A DNA stretch of 64,000 nt from Pannonibacter sp. SL95 (GCF_026672425.1 NZ_JAPPRC010000006.1:496001-560000); one strand, 5' to 3'. Counted from the stretch's first letter, positions 1-10,690 are shown. Program-made: numbers and translations. The notes: generated from the letters alone by a model not told the origin.

Positions 1-358
1 GGATCGTGGCCCGTTCCGTGATCGGAACGATCTCGGCAACGGGTTCGGTCTGCGGCTGAACCTCGACCGCGGCCTCTTCCATCGGTTCCATCTTCAGCGC
101 AGTTGCACCGCGGCTTTGCGCGACCGGGGCCTGGGCAGGCCGTGGTGTTGCAGGGGAAGCAGTCGCCGGGGTGCGGGCACGGCGCGGCTTGGCTGCCGGA
201 GCAACCGCCTTGGCGCGGCCCGAAAGACCCAACCGATGCACCTTGCCGATTACCGCATTGCGCGTGACACCGCCGAGCTCGGCGGCGATCTGGCTCGCGC
301 TCAGCCCGTCAGTCCAGAGCTTCTTCAAGAGCTCCACGCGTTCGTCAGTCCAGCTCAT
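1..358 (-). CDS. gcrA: Cell-cycle regulator GcrA (3' end outside window)
   Basis: GcrA is an alphaproteobacterial transcription factor. It contacts sigma-70 holoenzyme and prefers promoters carrying CcrM-methylated GANTC sites. Read on the minus strand from the ATG at 358-356, the protein begins MSWTDERVELLKKLW. The helix-turn-helix follows (SASQIAAELGGVTRNAVIGK), then VHRLGLSGRAK, all diagnostic of the family. After about residue 60 it becomes the usual Ala/Pro/Lys-rich linker. The frame stays open to base 1, giving 119 codons; the family is usually about 170-180 residues, so the C-terminal sigma-binding part lies outside. The gene is divergent from argD across 429 bases. The family call is firm. 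Confidence 0.93.
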   Translation of the reverse strand, partial: MSWTDERVELLKKLWTDGLSASQIAAELGGVTRNAVIGKVHRLGLSGRAKAVAPAAKPRRARTPATASPATPRPAQAPVAQSRGATALKMEPMEEAAVEVQPQTEPVAEIVPITERATI

Positions 359-787
359 CCGTCACACCCCGCCGTTGCCGGCTGTAGATTGAATTTCAGG
401 CAGTAACCAAGTGTTAAGGCACGCGTGTTCCGCGCCCCGCTTGGCATATCCAGTATGATTTGGTGGTCTACAGCACGAGATGTCGTATCCGACAGACAGG
501 ACAGTACAATGTCGGCCAAAACCGAGGCAAGGAGACGGGGCACATGAACCGGGGACGAAACGACTTTTCCCCAGATAACGGCGCGGTGATGCGCCGCGTC
601 CGGCAGTGGCGGAAATGCGCCAATTGCATTGACAGCCGCAGCCTACGGCGGTGTATAAACAGCCCTCGTTTCCTGTGCCGCCTGTCCGGGGCGGCACAGT
701 TCGTTTTGGCATTCGTTTCACATATCCCTGAACCGGAGAGGATTTCCGGGGCATGGCGCCCCGGACCCCGCATGAGGAGTTGAGCAT
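359..787. other. Divergent intergenic region, gcrA / argD
   Basis: These 429 bases hold no convincing gene. Short frames here have no family features and no ribosome site. The region must contain the gcrA promoter (minus) and the argD promoter (plus). The only clear element I see is the argD promoter candidate at 629-659. The argD ribosome binding site GAGGAG lies at 774-779, nine bases before the ATG. I found no GANTC site here. Confidence 0.6.
629..659 (+). promoter_or_regulatory. Candidate sigma-70 promoter of argD operon
   Basis: A perfect -35 box TTGACA lies at 629-634. An AT-rich stretch follows: TGTATA at 652-657 (17-base spacer) or TATAAA at 654-659 (19-base spacer). Either could be the -10. 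The local AT content stands out from the flanking GC-rich sequence. This would give a leader of about 120 bases before argD. Confidence 0.45.
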
Positions 788-1990
788 ATGACGGCGTCGG
801 CACTTTTCGGCACCTACGCTCGGGCGGAACTTGATTTCGTCCGTGGAGAAGGCGTGTGGCTGGAGACGTCGGACGGCCGCCGATTTCTCGACTGCGGTTC
901 GGGCATTGCGGTGAACGCGCTTGGTCACTCGCATCCCCATCTGGTCGCGGCCCTGAAAGACCAGGCTGACAAGCTCTGGCATGTCTCCAACCTCTACAAA
1001 GTGGATGGCCAGGAGAAGCTGGGCCGGCGGCTGAGCGAGGCGACCTTCGCGGATCGCGTTTTCTTCACCAACTCCGGTGCTGAAGCGATGGAGGCCTGTT
1101 TCAAGACGGCCCGCCGCTTCCACTATGCCAACGGGCATCCGGAGCGGGTCGATATCATCACGTTTGAAGGCGCGTTCCATGGCCGCACCATTGCGACCAT
1201 CGCGGCTGGCGGCCAGGCAAAGTATCTTGAGGGCTTCGGGCCGAAGGCTCCCGGGTTCCTGCAGGTGCCCGCTGGCGACCTCGACGCGCTGAAGGCCGTC
1301 ATCGGTCCGACGACGGCTGCGCTCTGCATCGAACCGGTGCAGGGGGAGGGCGGTATTCGCGAGATCCCGGTCGAGTTCCTGCGCAAGCTGCGCGAGATCT
1401 GCGACAACGAAGGCATCCTGCTGATCTTCGATGAAATCCAGACCGGCGTCGGCCGGACGGGCAAGCTGTTCGCCCATGAATGGTCCGGCATCCATCCGGA
1501 TCTGATGGGTGTTGCCAAGGGCATCGGCGGTGGTTTCCCCATGGGCGCCTGCCTTGCCACCGAGGCCGCCTCTGCCTGCATGGTGCCAGGCACCCATGGC
1601 ACCACCTTCGGCGGCAATCCGCTGGCGATGGCCGTTGGCAATGCGGTGCTGGATGTGATCCTCGAGCCGGGGTTCCTCGAAGAGGTTCAGCGCAAGTCAC
1701 TGCTGTTCAAGCAGCAGCTCGCCAGCGTGATCGACGCCTATCCTGAGGTCCTGCAGGAGACGCGCGGGCGCGGCCTGATGCTCGGCCTGAAATGCGTGCG
1801 TCCGAACACGGAAGTTCTGGCCAAGGTCCGTGCCAACGGATTGCTGGTCGTGCCTGCCGGCGACAATGTGCTGCGTATCCTGCCGCCACTGACGATCACG
1901 GATGCCGAGATCGGCGAAGCCGTCGCCCGTATTGAAGCCGCCGCCAAGGCCGTCGCGGCAGACCTTGCCGCCGAGAAGGCCGGAGCCTGA
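788..1990 (+). CDS. argD: Acetylornithine aminotransferase
   Basis: This is the PLP enzyme that converts N-acetylglutamate semialdehyde and glutamate to N2-acetylornithine and 2-oxoglutarate in arginine synthesis; many homologues also serve lysine synthesis as DapC. It has 400 residues, normal for ArgD. Visible class-III aminotransferase landmarks are [16 protein letters not shown], the [13 protein letters not shown] loop and the PLP lysine K244 in [14 protein letters not shown]. The ATG at 788 follows GAGGAG at 774-779. It is the first gene of an argD-argF-hslO operon, and argF starts four bases after its stop codon. The arginine context favours ArgD over the succinylornithine or GABA transaminase relatives. 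Confidence 0.95.
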   Translation: MTASALFGTYARAELDFVRGEGVWLETSDGRRFLDCGSGIAVNALGHSHPHLVAALKDQADKLWHVSNLYKVDGQEKLGRRLSEATFADRVFFTNSGAEAMEACFKTARRFHYANGHPERVDIITFEGAFHGRTIATIAAGGQAKYLEGFGPKAPGFLQVPAGDLDALKAVIGPTTAALCIEPVQGEGGIREIPVEFLRKLREICDNEGILLIFDEIQTGVGRTGKLFAHEWSGIHPDLMGVAKGIGGGFPMGACLATEAASACMVPGTHGTTFGGNPLAMAVGNAVLDVILEPGFLEEVQRKSLLFKQQLASVIDAYPEVLQETRGRGLMLGLKCVRPNTEVLAKVRANGLLVVPAGDNVLRILPPLTITDAEIGEAVARIEAAAKAVAADLAAEKAGA

Positions 1991-1994
1991 TTAC

Positions 1995-2918
<924 letters not shown>

Positions 2919-2928
2919 GGACTGATCC

Positions 2929-3912
2929 TTGGCATTCGACATCGCTGACTATGGCCTGACGGCCGCCGGATCGGACGCTGTCCGGCCCTTCACCGTTGAA
3001 GGGCTGGATGTGCGCGGCCGTGCGGTTGCGCTCGGACCCATGCTGAACCAGATCCTGGATCGCCATGATTACCCGGCCCCGGTGGCCCGGTTGCTGGGCG
3101 AGGCCATCGTCCTGACTGCCTTGCTGGGCACCGCGCTCAAGTTCGACGGCCGCTTCACGCTGCAGACCCAGTCCGACGGGCCGGTGTCCATGCTGGTGGT
3201 TGACTTCTCCGCCCCTGACGCGATCCGCGCCTATGCCCGTTATGAGGCTGAGGCTTTCGGGCCGGGGAAGATCGGCGAAAGCGCAGATCCTGCAACGTTG
3301 CTCGGGCGCGGTCATCTGGCGATGACCATCGATCAGGGCAAGCACATGCAGCGTTATCAGGGCATGGTCGAACTGGACGGTGTCTCGCTTGAGGAAGTGG
3401 CCCGGCGCTATTTCACGCGCTCGGAACAGATCCCGACCGAGGTCCGTCTGGCCGTCGGGCGGCTGTTTACCCGCCGCGAGGGCCAGGCGCCCGGTGAGGC
3501 CTGGACCGCCGGCGGCATTCTGGTCCAGTTCCTGCCCGACGCACCCGAGCGGATGAAGCAGGCCGATCTTCACGCAGGCGACATGCCGGAAGGCACAGAG
3601 GCGCATGCGGTCGATGAGGACGACGCATGGATGGAGGCCAAGAGCCTCGTCACCACCGTGCGCGACGACGAGCTGACCGATCCGGAAATCACCGTCGAAC
3701 GGCTGCTGTTCCGTTTGTTCCACGAGCGGGGCGTGCGCATGTTCGACGCCCAGCCGATCCTGGACCGCTGCCGCTGCAGCCGGGACAAGATCGAGGCCAT
3801 CCTTGTCAATTTCTCTCCGGAGGAAAAGGCGGAGATGAATGAGAACGGCAAGATCGTCGTAACCTGCGAGTTCTGCAGCACCCGCTACGAGTTCAAGGCC
3901 GACGCCGTCTGA
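2929..3912 (+). CDS. hslO: Redox-regulated chaperone Hsp33
   Basis: Hsp33 is a cytoplasmic holdase activated by oxidation of its zinc-binding cysteines. The four cysteines are visible as CRC (C281, C283) and CEFC (C313, C316) at the C-terminus. The N-terminal core begins about residue 20. The length of 327 residues is slightly above the usual 290-330. The start is TTG at 2929 preceded by TTGAGGA; no ATG fits the frame nearby. It is the third gene of the arginine operon, ten bases after argF, a linkage I recall as common in Rhizobiales without an obvious functional reason. Family assignment is firm; the exact start is less so. Confidence 0.93.
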   Translation: MAFDIADYGLTAAGSDAVRPFTVEGLDVRGRAVALGPMLNQILDRHDYPAPVARLLGEAIVLTALLGTALKFDGRFTLQTQSDGPVSMLVVDFSAPDAIRAYARYEAEAFGPGKIGESADPATLLGRGHLAMTIDQGKHMQRYQGMVELDGVSLEEVARRYFTRSEQIPTEVRLAVGRLFTRREGQAPGEAWTAGGILVQFLPDAPERMKQADLHAGDMPEGTEAHAVDEDDAWMEAKSLVTTVRDDELTDPEITVERLLFRLFHERGVRMFDAQPILDRCRCSRDKIEAILVNFSPEEKAEMNENGKIVVTCEFCSTRYEFKADAV

Positions 3913-4102
3913 TATCCGCGACAGATCGCGACAAATCGGCAATTGCCGCTGCCCCGGCCACCGGATTACGGTGATGACCGGACGCAAGCGCTGTGCAGAC
4001 GTGCCTTGGGCTGCAAGCCCGAGGCGCGGAGTGTTTCCCTGTTGAAACTGATCCAGCCGCCCGCGCCCGCTGTATTTATGGGAATGCGGGAGAAACCGTC
4101 GC

Positions 4103-5533
4103 GTGTTGCAGGCTGTTGAAGTGTCGCGGGACGACAAGGTGCAGGAACTCGAGCAGATACCTCCGGCCGCACCGCCAGTGCGTAAAGGGCGGGCGGTGCT
4201 TGTCTTCAAGGCTGTTCTGCAATCCGTCCTTGCGCTGGCTGTCCTCGCTGGGGCCGTCGCCGGAATGCGCTATTTTGTTCTCACAAAACCCGAAGTTCCC
4301 AAGCGCCCGGCGCAGGAGCAGACCTACGCCGTCGAAACACAGCCCGTGCAGCTGGCAGATCATACTCCGGCGATCCGGCTTTATGGCGAGGTGACCGCCG
4401 GCAGGGAAGTGGACCTGCGCTCGCTCGTGGCTGGTGAAATCGTTGCCGTAAGCCCGGATCTCAAGGCAGGTGGCAGCCTGCAAAAAGGCGCGGAGCTCGT
4501 CAGCATCGACCGGTTCGACTACGAGGGCGCCGTGCGCGAAGCGCGCGCCAATCTCACAGAAGCTGAGGCGCAGAAGATCGAGATCGAAGGCCGTGTGGCC
4601 CTGTCGCGTGACAGCCTCCAGCGCGTGCGCGAGCAGCTTGCCTTTGCCGAACGCGATCTTGAACGTGCCGAGCAGCTGCGCCAGAGCGGCGCAGTGACGG
4701 AGCGGGCGCTGGATGAGCGGCGATTGCTGGTGTCGCAGCGCCGGCAGTCCGAAGAGCAGGTCCGCAACACGCTTGCGGTCGAGGAGGCCGGGATCGAGCA
4801 GCAGGCTGCCGTGATCCAGCGGCTGCAATGGCGGCTCGAACTGGCCGAGCGCAACCTTGGCAACACGGTTCTGCTTGCCCCCTTTGACGCGGTCGTCCGC
4901 AGCGAGGCGGCGCAGGTCGGCAGGCTCGTCAACGTCAACGACGTCGTGGCCTCGCTCTACGCCCGCGACGAACTCGAAGTCCGCTTCACCTTGTCCGACA
5001 ACCAGTATGGACGTCTGATCGCCCAGTCGGGAACGCTGGTGGGCCGGCCGGTCGATGTGTCGTGGGTCCTGGGTGCAGAGACCGTCCGTTACTCCGCGAC
5101 CGTCGACCGGGTTGGCGCCGATGTCGCCCGCACCCGCGGCGGCGTTGACGTCTTTGCCCGTGTCGAGGTCCCCGCCGGCGCTGTCCCGCTGCGGCCCGGA
5201 GCGTTTGTCGAAGTCTCGGTGCCCGACCGCACCTATCCGGGAACGGCCCGCCTGCCCGAGACGGCGCTTTACGAAAACGGACGGGTCTACATCATCGTTG
5301 ATGGCCGCATGGCCCCGCGGGACGTTCGCGTCGAAGCCCTTGATCAGGGCAGCGCCATCGTCTCAGGCGCGCTGCAGGACGGCGACGTCGTCGTGACCAC
5401 GCGCATCGCCGGAGGTGGCGGCGGCGTCAAGGTCCGGCCCGTTGGTGAGGCACAGTCCGGCGCCGCGAGCCCGGCATCCGGCAAGCCGGAAGGTCAGCGG
5501 ACATCCTCCGAAGGGGCCAGCAATGCGCACTGA
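4103..5533 (+). CDS. RND efflux periplasmic adaptor (HlyD/AcrA type)
   Basis: This is a membrane-fusion subunit linking an inner-membrane RND pump to an outer-membrane channel. The 476-residue protein has a transmembrane anchor at about residues 33-58. A biotinyl-lipoyl half follows (DLRSLVAGEIVAV), then a long alpha-helical hairpin coiled coil at about 150-245, and the second lipoyl half with beta barrel. It ends in a Pro/Ser-rich tail. The start is GTG at 4103 after GGGAGAAA; a second GTG at 4121 is possible. It overlaps the pump gene by 11 bases, indicating translational coupling. No TolC-like gene is nearby, so the outer-membrane partner is encoded elsewhere. The substrate cannot be told from sequence. 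Confidence 0.9.
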   Translation: MLQAVEVSRDDKVQELEQIPPAAPPVRKGRAVLVFKAVLQSVLALAVLAGAVAGMRYFVLTKPEVPKRPAQEQTYAVETQPVQLADHTPAIRLYGEVTAGREVDLRSLVAGEIVAVSPDLKAGGSLQKGAELVSIDRFDYEGAVREARANLTEAEAQKIEIEGRVALSRDSLQRVREQLAFAERDLERAEQLRQSGAVTERALDERRLLVSQRRQSEEQVRNTLAVEEAGIEQQAAVIQRLQWRLELAERNLGNTVLLAPFDAVVRSEAAQVGRLVNVNDVVASLYARDELEVRFTLSDNQYGRLIAQSGTLVGRPVDVSWVLGAETVRYSATVDRVGADVARTRGGVDVFARVEVPAGAVPLRPGAFVEVSVPDRTYPGTARLPETALYENGRVYIIVDGRMAPRDVRVEALDQGSAIVSGALQDGDVVVTTRIAGGGGGVKVRPVGEAQSGAASPASGKPEGQRTSSEGASNAH

Positions 5534-8500
5534 AACGGAAAGCTGGGTTGCCGGGTTCGCGCGCCATCCCAACGCTGCCAATCTGATCATGGCCGTGATG
5601 CTGCTGTTCGGTGTCTTCGGCCTCAGCCAGCTCAACACGCAGTACTTTCCGACGATCCGCTCCGACCGGATCAACGTCAGCATTTCCTGGCCCGGGGCGT
5701 CGGCCGAGGACGTCGAGCGCAACATTCTGGAGATTGTCGAACCGGAATTACGGTTTCTGACGGGGCTGAAGGAGATCGCAGCCTACGCCCGTGAAGGATC
5801 GGGAACCGTCACGCTGGAGTTCATCGAAGGTTCCGACATGCAGACGGCGCTTGGCGACGTCGAGCAGGCTGTGGCTTCCATCTCGACGCTGCCGGAGGAA
5901 TCCGAAACGCCGGTGATTTCGGCGCCGACCTTCACCGATTCCGTTGCGACATTGGCCCTACGCGGGCCCTTTACCGAAGATGCGCTCAAGGTCTACGCCC
6001 GCAAAATCCGCGACGACCTGCTGGCACGCGGGATCGACCGGGTCGACTTCAATGGCTACCGGTCGCCGGAATATCTCGTTGAAGTGCCTGAACGAGAGTT
6101 GCGCCGGCTTGACCTGACCATAGCGGATGTCTCGGAGCGGATCGCCCAGAATACGCAGGACGTGCCTGCAGGAAACCTGAACGGCGCAGTGGAGCGCCAG
6201 ATCCGGGCCATCGCAGAAGCGCATTCGCCCGAAGCGATCAGTTCCATCGAGGTCAAGGCGTTCCAGTCCGGCGAAAAGACCCGCCTCGGGGATATCGCAA
6301 CCGTCAACCGGTCTTTCGATGATGCCGAATTCCAGGGTTTCTCTGCCGGCGGGCGAGCCATCGAACTGCGGGTACTACGGCTTGAAAACACGGACACGCT
6401 GAAGGCCGCGCAGATCTTGTCGGACTATCTCGATGAGGTTCGTCCCACCCTTCCGCCGACCCTCGAATTGCTGCAATACGATGTGCGCTCCGACCAGGTC
6501 GAAGGCCGCATCATGCTGCTGGTCGAGAATGGGTTGGGCGGCCTCGTTCTTGTGGTGCTGATCCTCTACCTGTTTCTGAACGGACGCATCGCCTTGTGGG
6601 TGGCTGCGGGCATTCCGGTGGCCGTCTGTGCTGCGCTTGGCCTCATGTGGCTGATCGGCGAGAGCATCAACATGATCTCGCTGTTTGCGATGATCATGAT
6701 GCTCGGCGTGATCGTCGACGATGCCATCGTCGTCGGCGAACATACGGCGACGCGGCTGGCGATGGGTGACGCGCCCGATGTCGCGGCCGTCAATGGCGCC
6801 GGCACCATGTTCTGGCCGGTCATTGCCTCAGGCACCACGACAATCGCCTCGTTCCTGCCGATCCTCATGGTTGGCGATGTGCTCGGCCAGATCATGATGT
6901 CGATGCCGGTTGTCGTGATTTCCATCATCATCGCCTCTCTTGTCGAATGTTTCTTCGTCCTGCCGGGGCATCTGGCGCACTCGCTGGGGGCAAGGTCCGG
7001 CTGGAGCTGGTGGCGCGTGATCCTGGTTGCAGGCCTGCCAGCCGTGTTCCTGATCGGTCTCGCCGAACAACCGGCCATGAGCGTGTCGCCAATCTTTGCT
7101 GGGGTCGCGGACCCGCTGCAGCTGATGTTCGCTCAGCTCGGGCTTCTGGCGGGTGGGGCGATCATCGTGATCGTCTGCTTCCTCATCGCGCTGGCCGTCG
7201 AAGGGGGGCTCATGTCCCTGCGCCGCAAGATGGGAGGCAGGTCGCAGCCGGCCTTGAACGAGCCCGGCTGGTTCCGCCGCAACTTCGATGCTGGCTTCAA
7301 CTGGTTCCGCGACAAGCCGTTCAAGGGCTTGGTGCGGCTTGCCGTCAACTGGCGCTATCTCGTGCTGGCTCTTGCCATCGGCTGTGTGCTGCTCACGGTT
7401 GGGCTGGTGCAAGGCGGCCGCGTGGGCTTCACGTTCTTTCCCTCTCCCGAGGCCGAGAACATTCAGGCCCAGGTGTTCTTCCAGGCTGGGATTCCGGAAC
7501 AGGACGCGGTTGCCGGCGTTGCTGCCATCGAGGCGGCGCTGTTCGAGGCTGAGCGCAAACTCACCAAGGACACCGGGGAGAAGCTCGTCGTCGCCAGCTA
7601 TGCGCTGCTGGGGCGGGCTGGCAACAATCGTGGCGACAATGTTGCCTCGATCTCGGTTCAGCTGACCCTGGCCGAAGAGCGTGAGGTGCGCACGCCGGAC
7701 ATCGTGCAGGCCTGGCGGCGGGCCTTGCCCGAAATCCCCGGCCTTGCCCGCTTCTCCATCGCCCAGACGCGCGGCGGACCTCCCGGACGTGACCTTGACA
7801 TCCGCCTGTCCGGCGCCCCCTTGCAGAAGCTGAAGCAGGCGGCGGCCGAGCTGCAGGATGCCTTGTCGGCGTTCCCCGGCACGTCGGGCGTGACCGACGA
7901 TCTGCCTTACGGCAAGCCCGAACTGCAGATGCAACTGACGCCCAGGGGCCGCGCGCTCGGCTTTACCGTCGAAACGGCAGCGCGTCAGATCCGCAACGCC
8001 GTCGAAGGGGCAATCGCGCGCCGTTTTGCCCAGGGCGATGAGGAGGTGACCGTCCGCGTCCGCCAGGGCTTTGATGGCGAGGGATCGAGCGCGCTGCGCG
8101 ATCTCATGCTGCGTGCGCCCAACGGGGAATTCGTGCCGCTGACCGAGGTGGTGGCTCTCAAGGATGTGCAGGGCTTCTCAGTGATCCAGCGCCGCGATGG
8201 CCGGACCATTGTCAGTGTCGTTGCCGACATCGACACGAAGATCACCTCCAACACCGCCATTGTTGCGGAGCTGGAGAAGGAGGTCATGCCGCGTCTGGCC
8301 GACACCTACGGACTGAGCTACGAATTCGCCGGCAAGGCGGAAGAGCAGGCCAACGCCATGGGCGACCTTGGCATGGGCGTGATCATGGCGCTGGTGATGA
8401 TCTATGTGATCCTCGCCGCCACCTTCGCCAGCTATTCGCGTCCTCTTGTCGTCATGACCATCATCCCCTTCGGGATCGTTGGTGCCGTGGTCGGCCACTA

Positions 8501-8945
8501 TGTCATGGACTACCAGCTGACCATGATGAGCCTGATCGGGCTGCTTGGCCTGTCGGGCATTCTCGTCAACAACGCCATTATCCTGGTGTCGCGCTATGAT
8601 GAGAGGATGGCGGAGGGCGACAGTTGCCGCGAGGCGGCGGTGCTCTCAAGCTGTGACCGTCTGCGCGCCGTGATCCTGACGTCCTTCACCACCATCGCGG
8701 GCCTCGGTCCGTTGTTGTTCGAGGACAACATTCAGGCGCAGTTCCTGCTGCCCATCACGATCACGATCGTTTTTGGGCTGGGGACGGCGACGTTCCTGGT
8801 GCTGTTCCTGGTGCCGGCCCTGCTGGTGATCGGCGACGACATCGGCCGGATTGTCTTCCACCGCGATCCTGACGGCAGTGCCGACGACGGCGCACAGGGT
8901 GGTCCGGACGGCGAAAGCGGCCGCGGACTGGTGCCGGCGGAGTAA
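5523..8945 (+). CDS. RND family efflux pump, inner-membrane transporter
   Basis: This is a proton-driven efflux transporter of 1140 residues, slightly longer than AcrB-class pumps. The ATG at 5523 lies inside the end of the adaptor gene. The protein begins with a cytoplasmic segment and TM1, followed by the first porter domain. A cluster of TM segments follows, including GVIVDDAIVVGEH, equivalent to the proton-relay Asp pair in TM4. The second half repeats the layout, with LSGILVNNAIILVSRYDE in TM10. A large loop with extra hydrophobic segments lies between TM6 and TM7 (about residues 490-610). It resembles the hydrophobe/amphiphile or heavy-metal branches, but substrate is unknown. Confidence 0.92.
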   Translation: MRTETESWVAGFARHPNAANLIMAVMLLFGVFGLSQLNTQYFPTIRSDRINVSISWPGASAEDVERNILEIVEPELRFLTGLKEIAAYAREGSGTVTLEFIEGSDMQTALGDVEQAVASISTLPEESETPVISAPTFTDSVATLALRGPFTEDALKVYARKIRDDLLARGIDRVDFNGYRSPEYLVEVPERELRRLDLTIADVSERIAQNTQDVPAGNLNGAVERQIRAIAEAHSPEAISSIEVKAFQSGEKTRLGDIATVNRSFDDAEFQGFSAGGRAIELRVLRLENTDTLKAAQILSDYLDEVRPTLPPTLELLQYDVRSDQVEGRIMLLVENGLGGLVLVVLILYLFLNGRIALWVAAGIPVAVCAALGLMWLIGESINMISLFAMIMMLGVIVDDAIVVGEHTATRLAMGDAPDVAAVNGAGTMFWPVIASGTTTIASFLPILMVGDVLGQIMMSMPVVVISIIIASLVECFFVLPGHLAHSLGARSGWSWWRVILVAGLPAVFLIGLAEQPAMSVSPIFAGVADPLQLMFAQLGLLAGGAIIVIVCFLIALAVEGGLMSLRRKMGGRSQPALNEPGWFRRNFDAGFNWFRDKPFKGLVRLAVNWRYLVLALAIGCVLLTVGLVQGGRVGFTFFPSPEAENIQAQVFFQAGIPEQDAVAGVAAIEAALFEAERKLTKDTGEKLVVASYALLGRAGNNRGDNVASISVQLTLAEEREVRTPDIVQAWRRALPEIPGLARFSIAQTRGGPPGRDLDIRLSGAPLQKLKQAAAELQDALSAFPGTSGVTDDLPYGKPELQMQLTPRGRALGFTVETAARQIRNAVEGAIARRFAQGDEEVTVRVRQGFDGEGSSALRDLMLRAPNGEFVPLTEVVALKDVQGFSVIQRRDGRTIVSVVADIDTKITSNTAIVAELEKEVMPRLADTYGLSYEFAGKAEEQANAMGDLGMGVIMALVMIYVILAATFASYSRPLVVMTIIPFGIVGAVVGHYVMDYQLTMMSLIGLLGLSGILVNNAIILVSRYDERMAEGDSCREAAVLSSCDRLRAVILTSFTTIAGLGPLLFEDNIQAQFLLPITITIVFGLGTATFLVLFLVPALLVIGDDIGRIVFHRDPDGSADDGAQGGPDGESGRGLVPAE

Positions 8946-8954
8946 GGCCGGCAC
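8931..8954. terminator. Hairpin at end of RND gene
   Basis: A perfect 8-bp inverted repeat, GTGCCGGC / GCCGGCAC, with an 8-base loop spans the stop codon of the pump gene. It lies between two convergent genes and has only a weak pyrimidine tail (GTCTCTCATCT). It could act as a terminator in either direction. Confidence 0.4.
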
Positions 8955-8981
8955 GTCTCTCATCTGGCGTGCTAGATGGCG

Positions 8982-9623
8982 TCAGGCGACCCGAGCCGCG
9001 AACCCGGCAATCGCCTCAGCCGCGCTGTGGATGTTGCCGTCCCAGGTTGCCGGCGACTGGCCGCGCGGGCCCAGGTCGTGGTTGCCATCTTCCAGATAGG
9101 TGATGGTGACGCTCGGGGGCAGGGCAACGGTTTCCAGTTCTGCGGCTGATCCGAACGGATCGCGCTCGCCCTGGGTGATCAGGATCGGGCGCCGGCTCTG
9201 TTCGAGTGGCTCCAGACGCCAGACATCCGCCTTGCCGGTCGGATGGAACGGATAGCCGACACAGACAACACCCTTCACCTTGGCCGGCAGCGATGCGCCG
9301 CCCGCGAGCATCGCGGCAACGCGGCCACCCATCGACTTGCCGCCGATCAGGAGCGTTCCTTCCACCTCGGGCATGATCTGTTGCAGGGCGGTCTGGAAGG
9401 CGCTGACCAGAAGCTCAGCCTTCGGCGGCGGGGCTTTCTTGCCACCTGCCCGGCGGGCTGCCATGTAGGGAAACTCGAAGCGCGCGACCTTCACGCCGTT
9501 TTCCGCAAGCGCGGCAGCCATGCGGTTCATGAAGCTCGAGTCCATCGCTGCGCCTGCGCCATGCGCCAGCAGGAGAGTGGCGGAGGGCTGCGCGTCCGGA
9601 CGGGTCCACAGAAGGTCTGTCAT
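8982..9623 (-). CDS. Alpha/beta hydrolase, KANL3/Tex30-like family
   Basis: This is a small cytoplasmic serine hydrolase of 213 residues. The strand-turn LLLAHGAGAAMDSSFM is near residue 20. The nucleophile elbow is GGKSMGG near residue 90. Asp and His candidates lie in GERDPFGS and DGNHDLGPR, in the order expected for the fold. The ATG at 9623 (MTDLLWTRP) was chosen because longer in-frame extensions are arginine-rich and lack family features. It is convergent with the RND pump gene. The substrate is unknown; this family is often annotated only as alpha/beta hydrolase or dienelactone-hydrolase-like. Confidence 0.82.
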   Translation of the reverse strand: MTDLLWTRPDAQPSATLLLAHGAGAAMDSSFMNRMAAALAENGVKVARFEFPYMAARRAGGKKAPPPKAELLVSAFQTALQQIMPEVEGTLLIGGKSMGGRVAAMLAGGASLPAKVKGVVCVGYPFHPTGKADVWRLEPLEQSRRPILITQGERDPFGSAAELETVALPPSVTITYLEDGNHDLGPRGQSPATWDGNIHSAAEAIAGFAARVA

Positions 9624-9718
9624 GCATTCGGGCTTTCGTTGGAGAGGGCGGCGTGCGTCACAATTGCCCTCAGCCATAGCGAAGGCGGGCAAGTGCCGCA
9701 ATCGCGCGGCCTTCGGCT

Positions 9719-10690
9719 TCAGAAAAAGCTGGTGGGGAAGTAGCGGCGGTACAGTTCGGCGTAGATGCCCTTCTCCTGCAGCCGGCGCAGACCATAGTTG
9801 ATGGCTTCCAGCAGGACGGCATCTTCCTGGCGGACCGCGATGCGCAGTCCATCCCCAAAATAGGCTTCCTCCATCCAGGGGCCGGGAACAAAGACGCAGC
9901 ACGCCTCCGAAAGCGCACCGCTAAGCCAGAACGAGAGCGCCATGCCATCGCCGAAATGCGCCGCGACCTTGCCAGAGCGCAGCGCCTCACGTGCTTCGGC
10001 GAGCGTCTCGAACTCGGTGATCTGCAACTCGGGCATGCGGTCCTTCAGAAACGCTGCATGGCGGCTGCCCTTTTCGACGGCGACGGCGGTGCCGGCAAAC
10101 GAGGTCCCATCGAAGCGATCCCGGTCCGAAGCGCGGACAACAAAGCGGCCAGGCAACTTGAGATAGGGATCGGAAAAGCTGAAGCGCTCGCCCAGCTCTG
10201 CTGTCTTGGCAAGACCGGCAATGGCGGCATCGCCCTCGTCAGCCTCCAGAGCGTCCGGCAAGGCCTCAAAGGCCTTCACCCGCATGCTGCAGGAACTCTG
10301 CAGTTCCTCGCAGAGCGCGCGCGCCAGATCGACATGGAACCCTGTGAGCCGTTCGGTCTTGTCCCTGAAGGAGAAGGGCGGAAAGTCATCCGTTGCAAGA
10401 AACTCGATGCGCTCCGGTGTTTCTGCCGGTCGTTCCAGCAGGCTACGCGGGTCCCAGAAGTTCGGAACAATCTGCGACGATATTTGCGCGTCTGCAGATT
10501 TTGATTGTGTATCGGTTGCATATGCAGCTTGAGCGTTAAGTATAATCGCAAAAAGGGACAAGAGAAAAAATGTAACTATTGCGCGAATTGGCCGGCTTGA
10601 GGTTAACGTAGAGTTAAGCGCGAGACGCGAGTGGGTGACACCGAATTGGGAGGCTCGGTCGGCACATGGATCTGGGACAAGGCAACGCAA
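9719..10690 (-). CDS. Periplasmic solute-binding protein, amino-acid type (family 3)
   Basis: The mature part (LATDDFPPFSFRDKTERLTGFHVDLARALC onward, broken here only by reading) is a typical family-3 binding protein of polar amino-acid ABC systems. Key features are GFHVDLARALCEEL, the FSDPYLKLPGRFVVR hinge and a C-terminal YGLRRLQEKG. A clear signal peptide ends AQAAYA. The start is uncertain: between GTG/TTG codons inside the divergent glycosyltransferase gene and the signal peptide there is no ATG, GTG or TTG in frame. I give the TTG at 10690; an ATT at 10588 would give an ideal short signal peptide. No ABC permease or ATPase adjoins it, so it is an orphan receptor or binding protein. Confidence 0.78.
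   Translation of the reverse strand: MRCLVPDPCADRASQFGVTHSRLALNSTLTSSRPIRAIVTFFLLSLFAIILNAQAAYATDTQSKSADAQISSQIVPNFWDPRSLLERPAETPERIEFLATDDFPPFSFRDKTERLTGFHVDLARALCEELQSSCSMRVKAFEALPDALEADEGDAAIAGLAKTAELGERFSFSDPYLKLPGRFVVRASDRDRFDGTSFAGTAVAVEKGSRHAAFLKDRMPELQITEFETLAEAREALRSGKVAAHFGDGMALSFWLSGALSEACCVFVPGPWMEEAYFGDGLRIAVRQEDAVLLEAINYGLRRLQEKGIYAELYRRYFPTSFF

Noticed and set aside
362-1597. 411-residue minus-strand frame across argD
   Set aside because: It runs opposite a clear argD and its composition is that of a reverse-frame artefact.
3937-3948. 12-bp palindrome CGGCAATTGCCG after hslO
   Set aside because: No U-tract and no promoter context; it may be chance.
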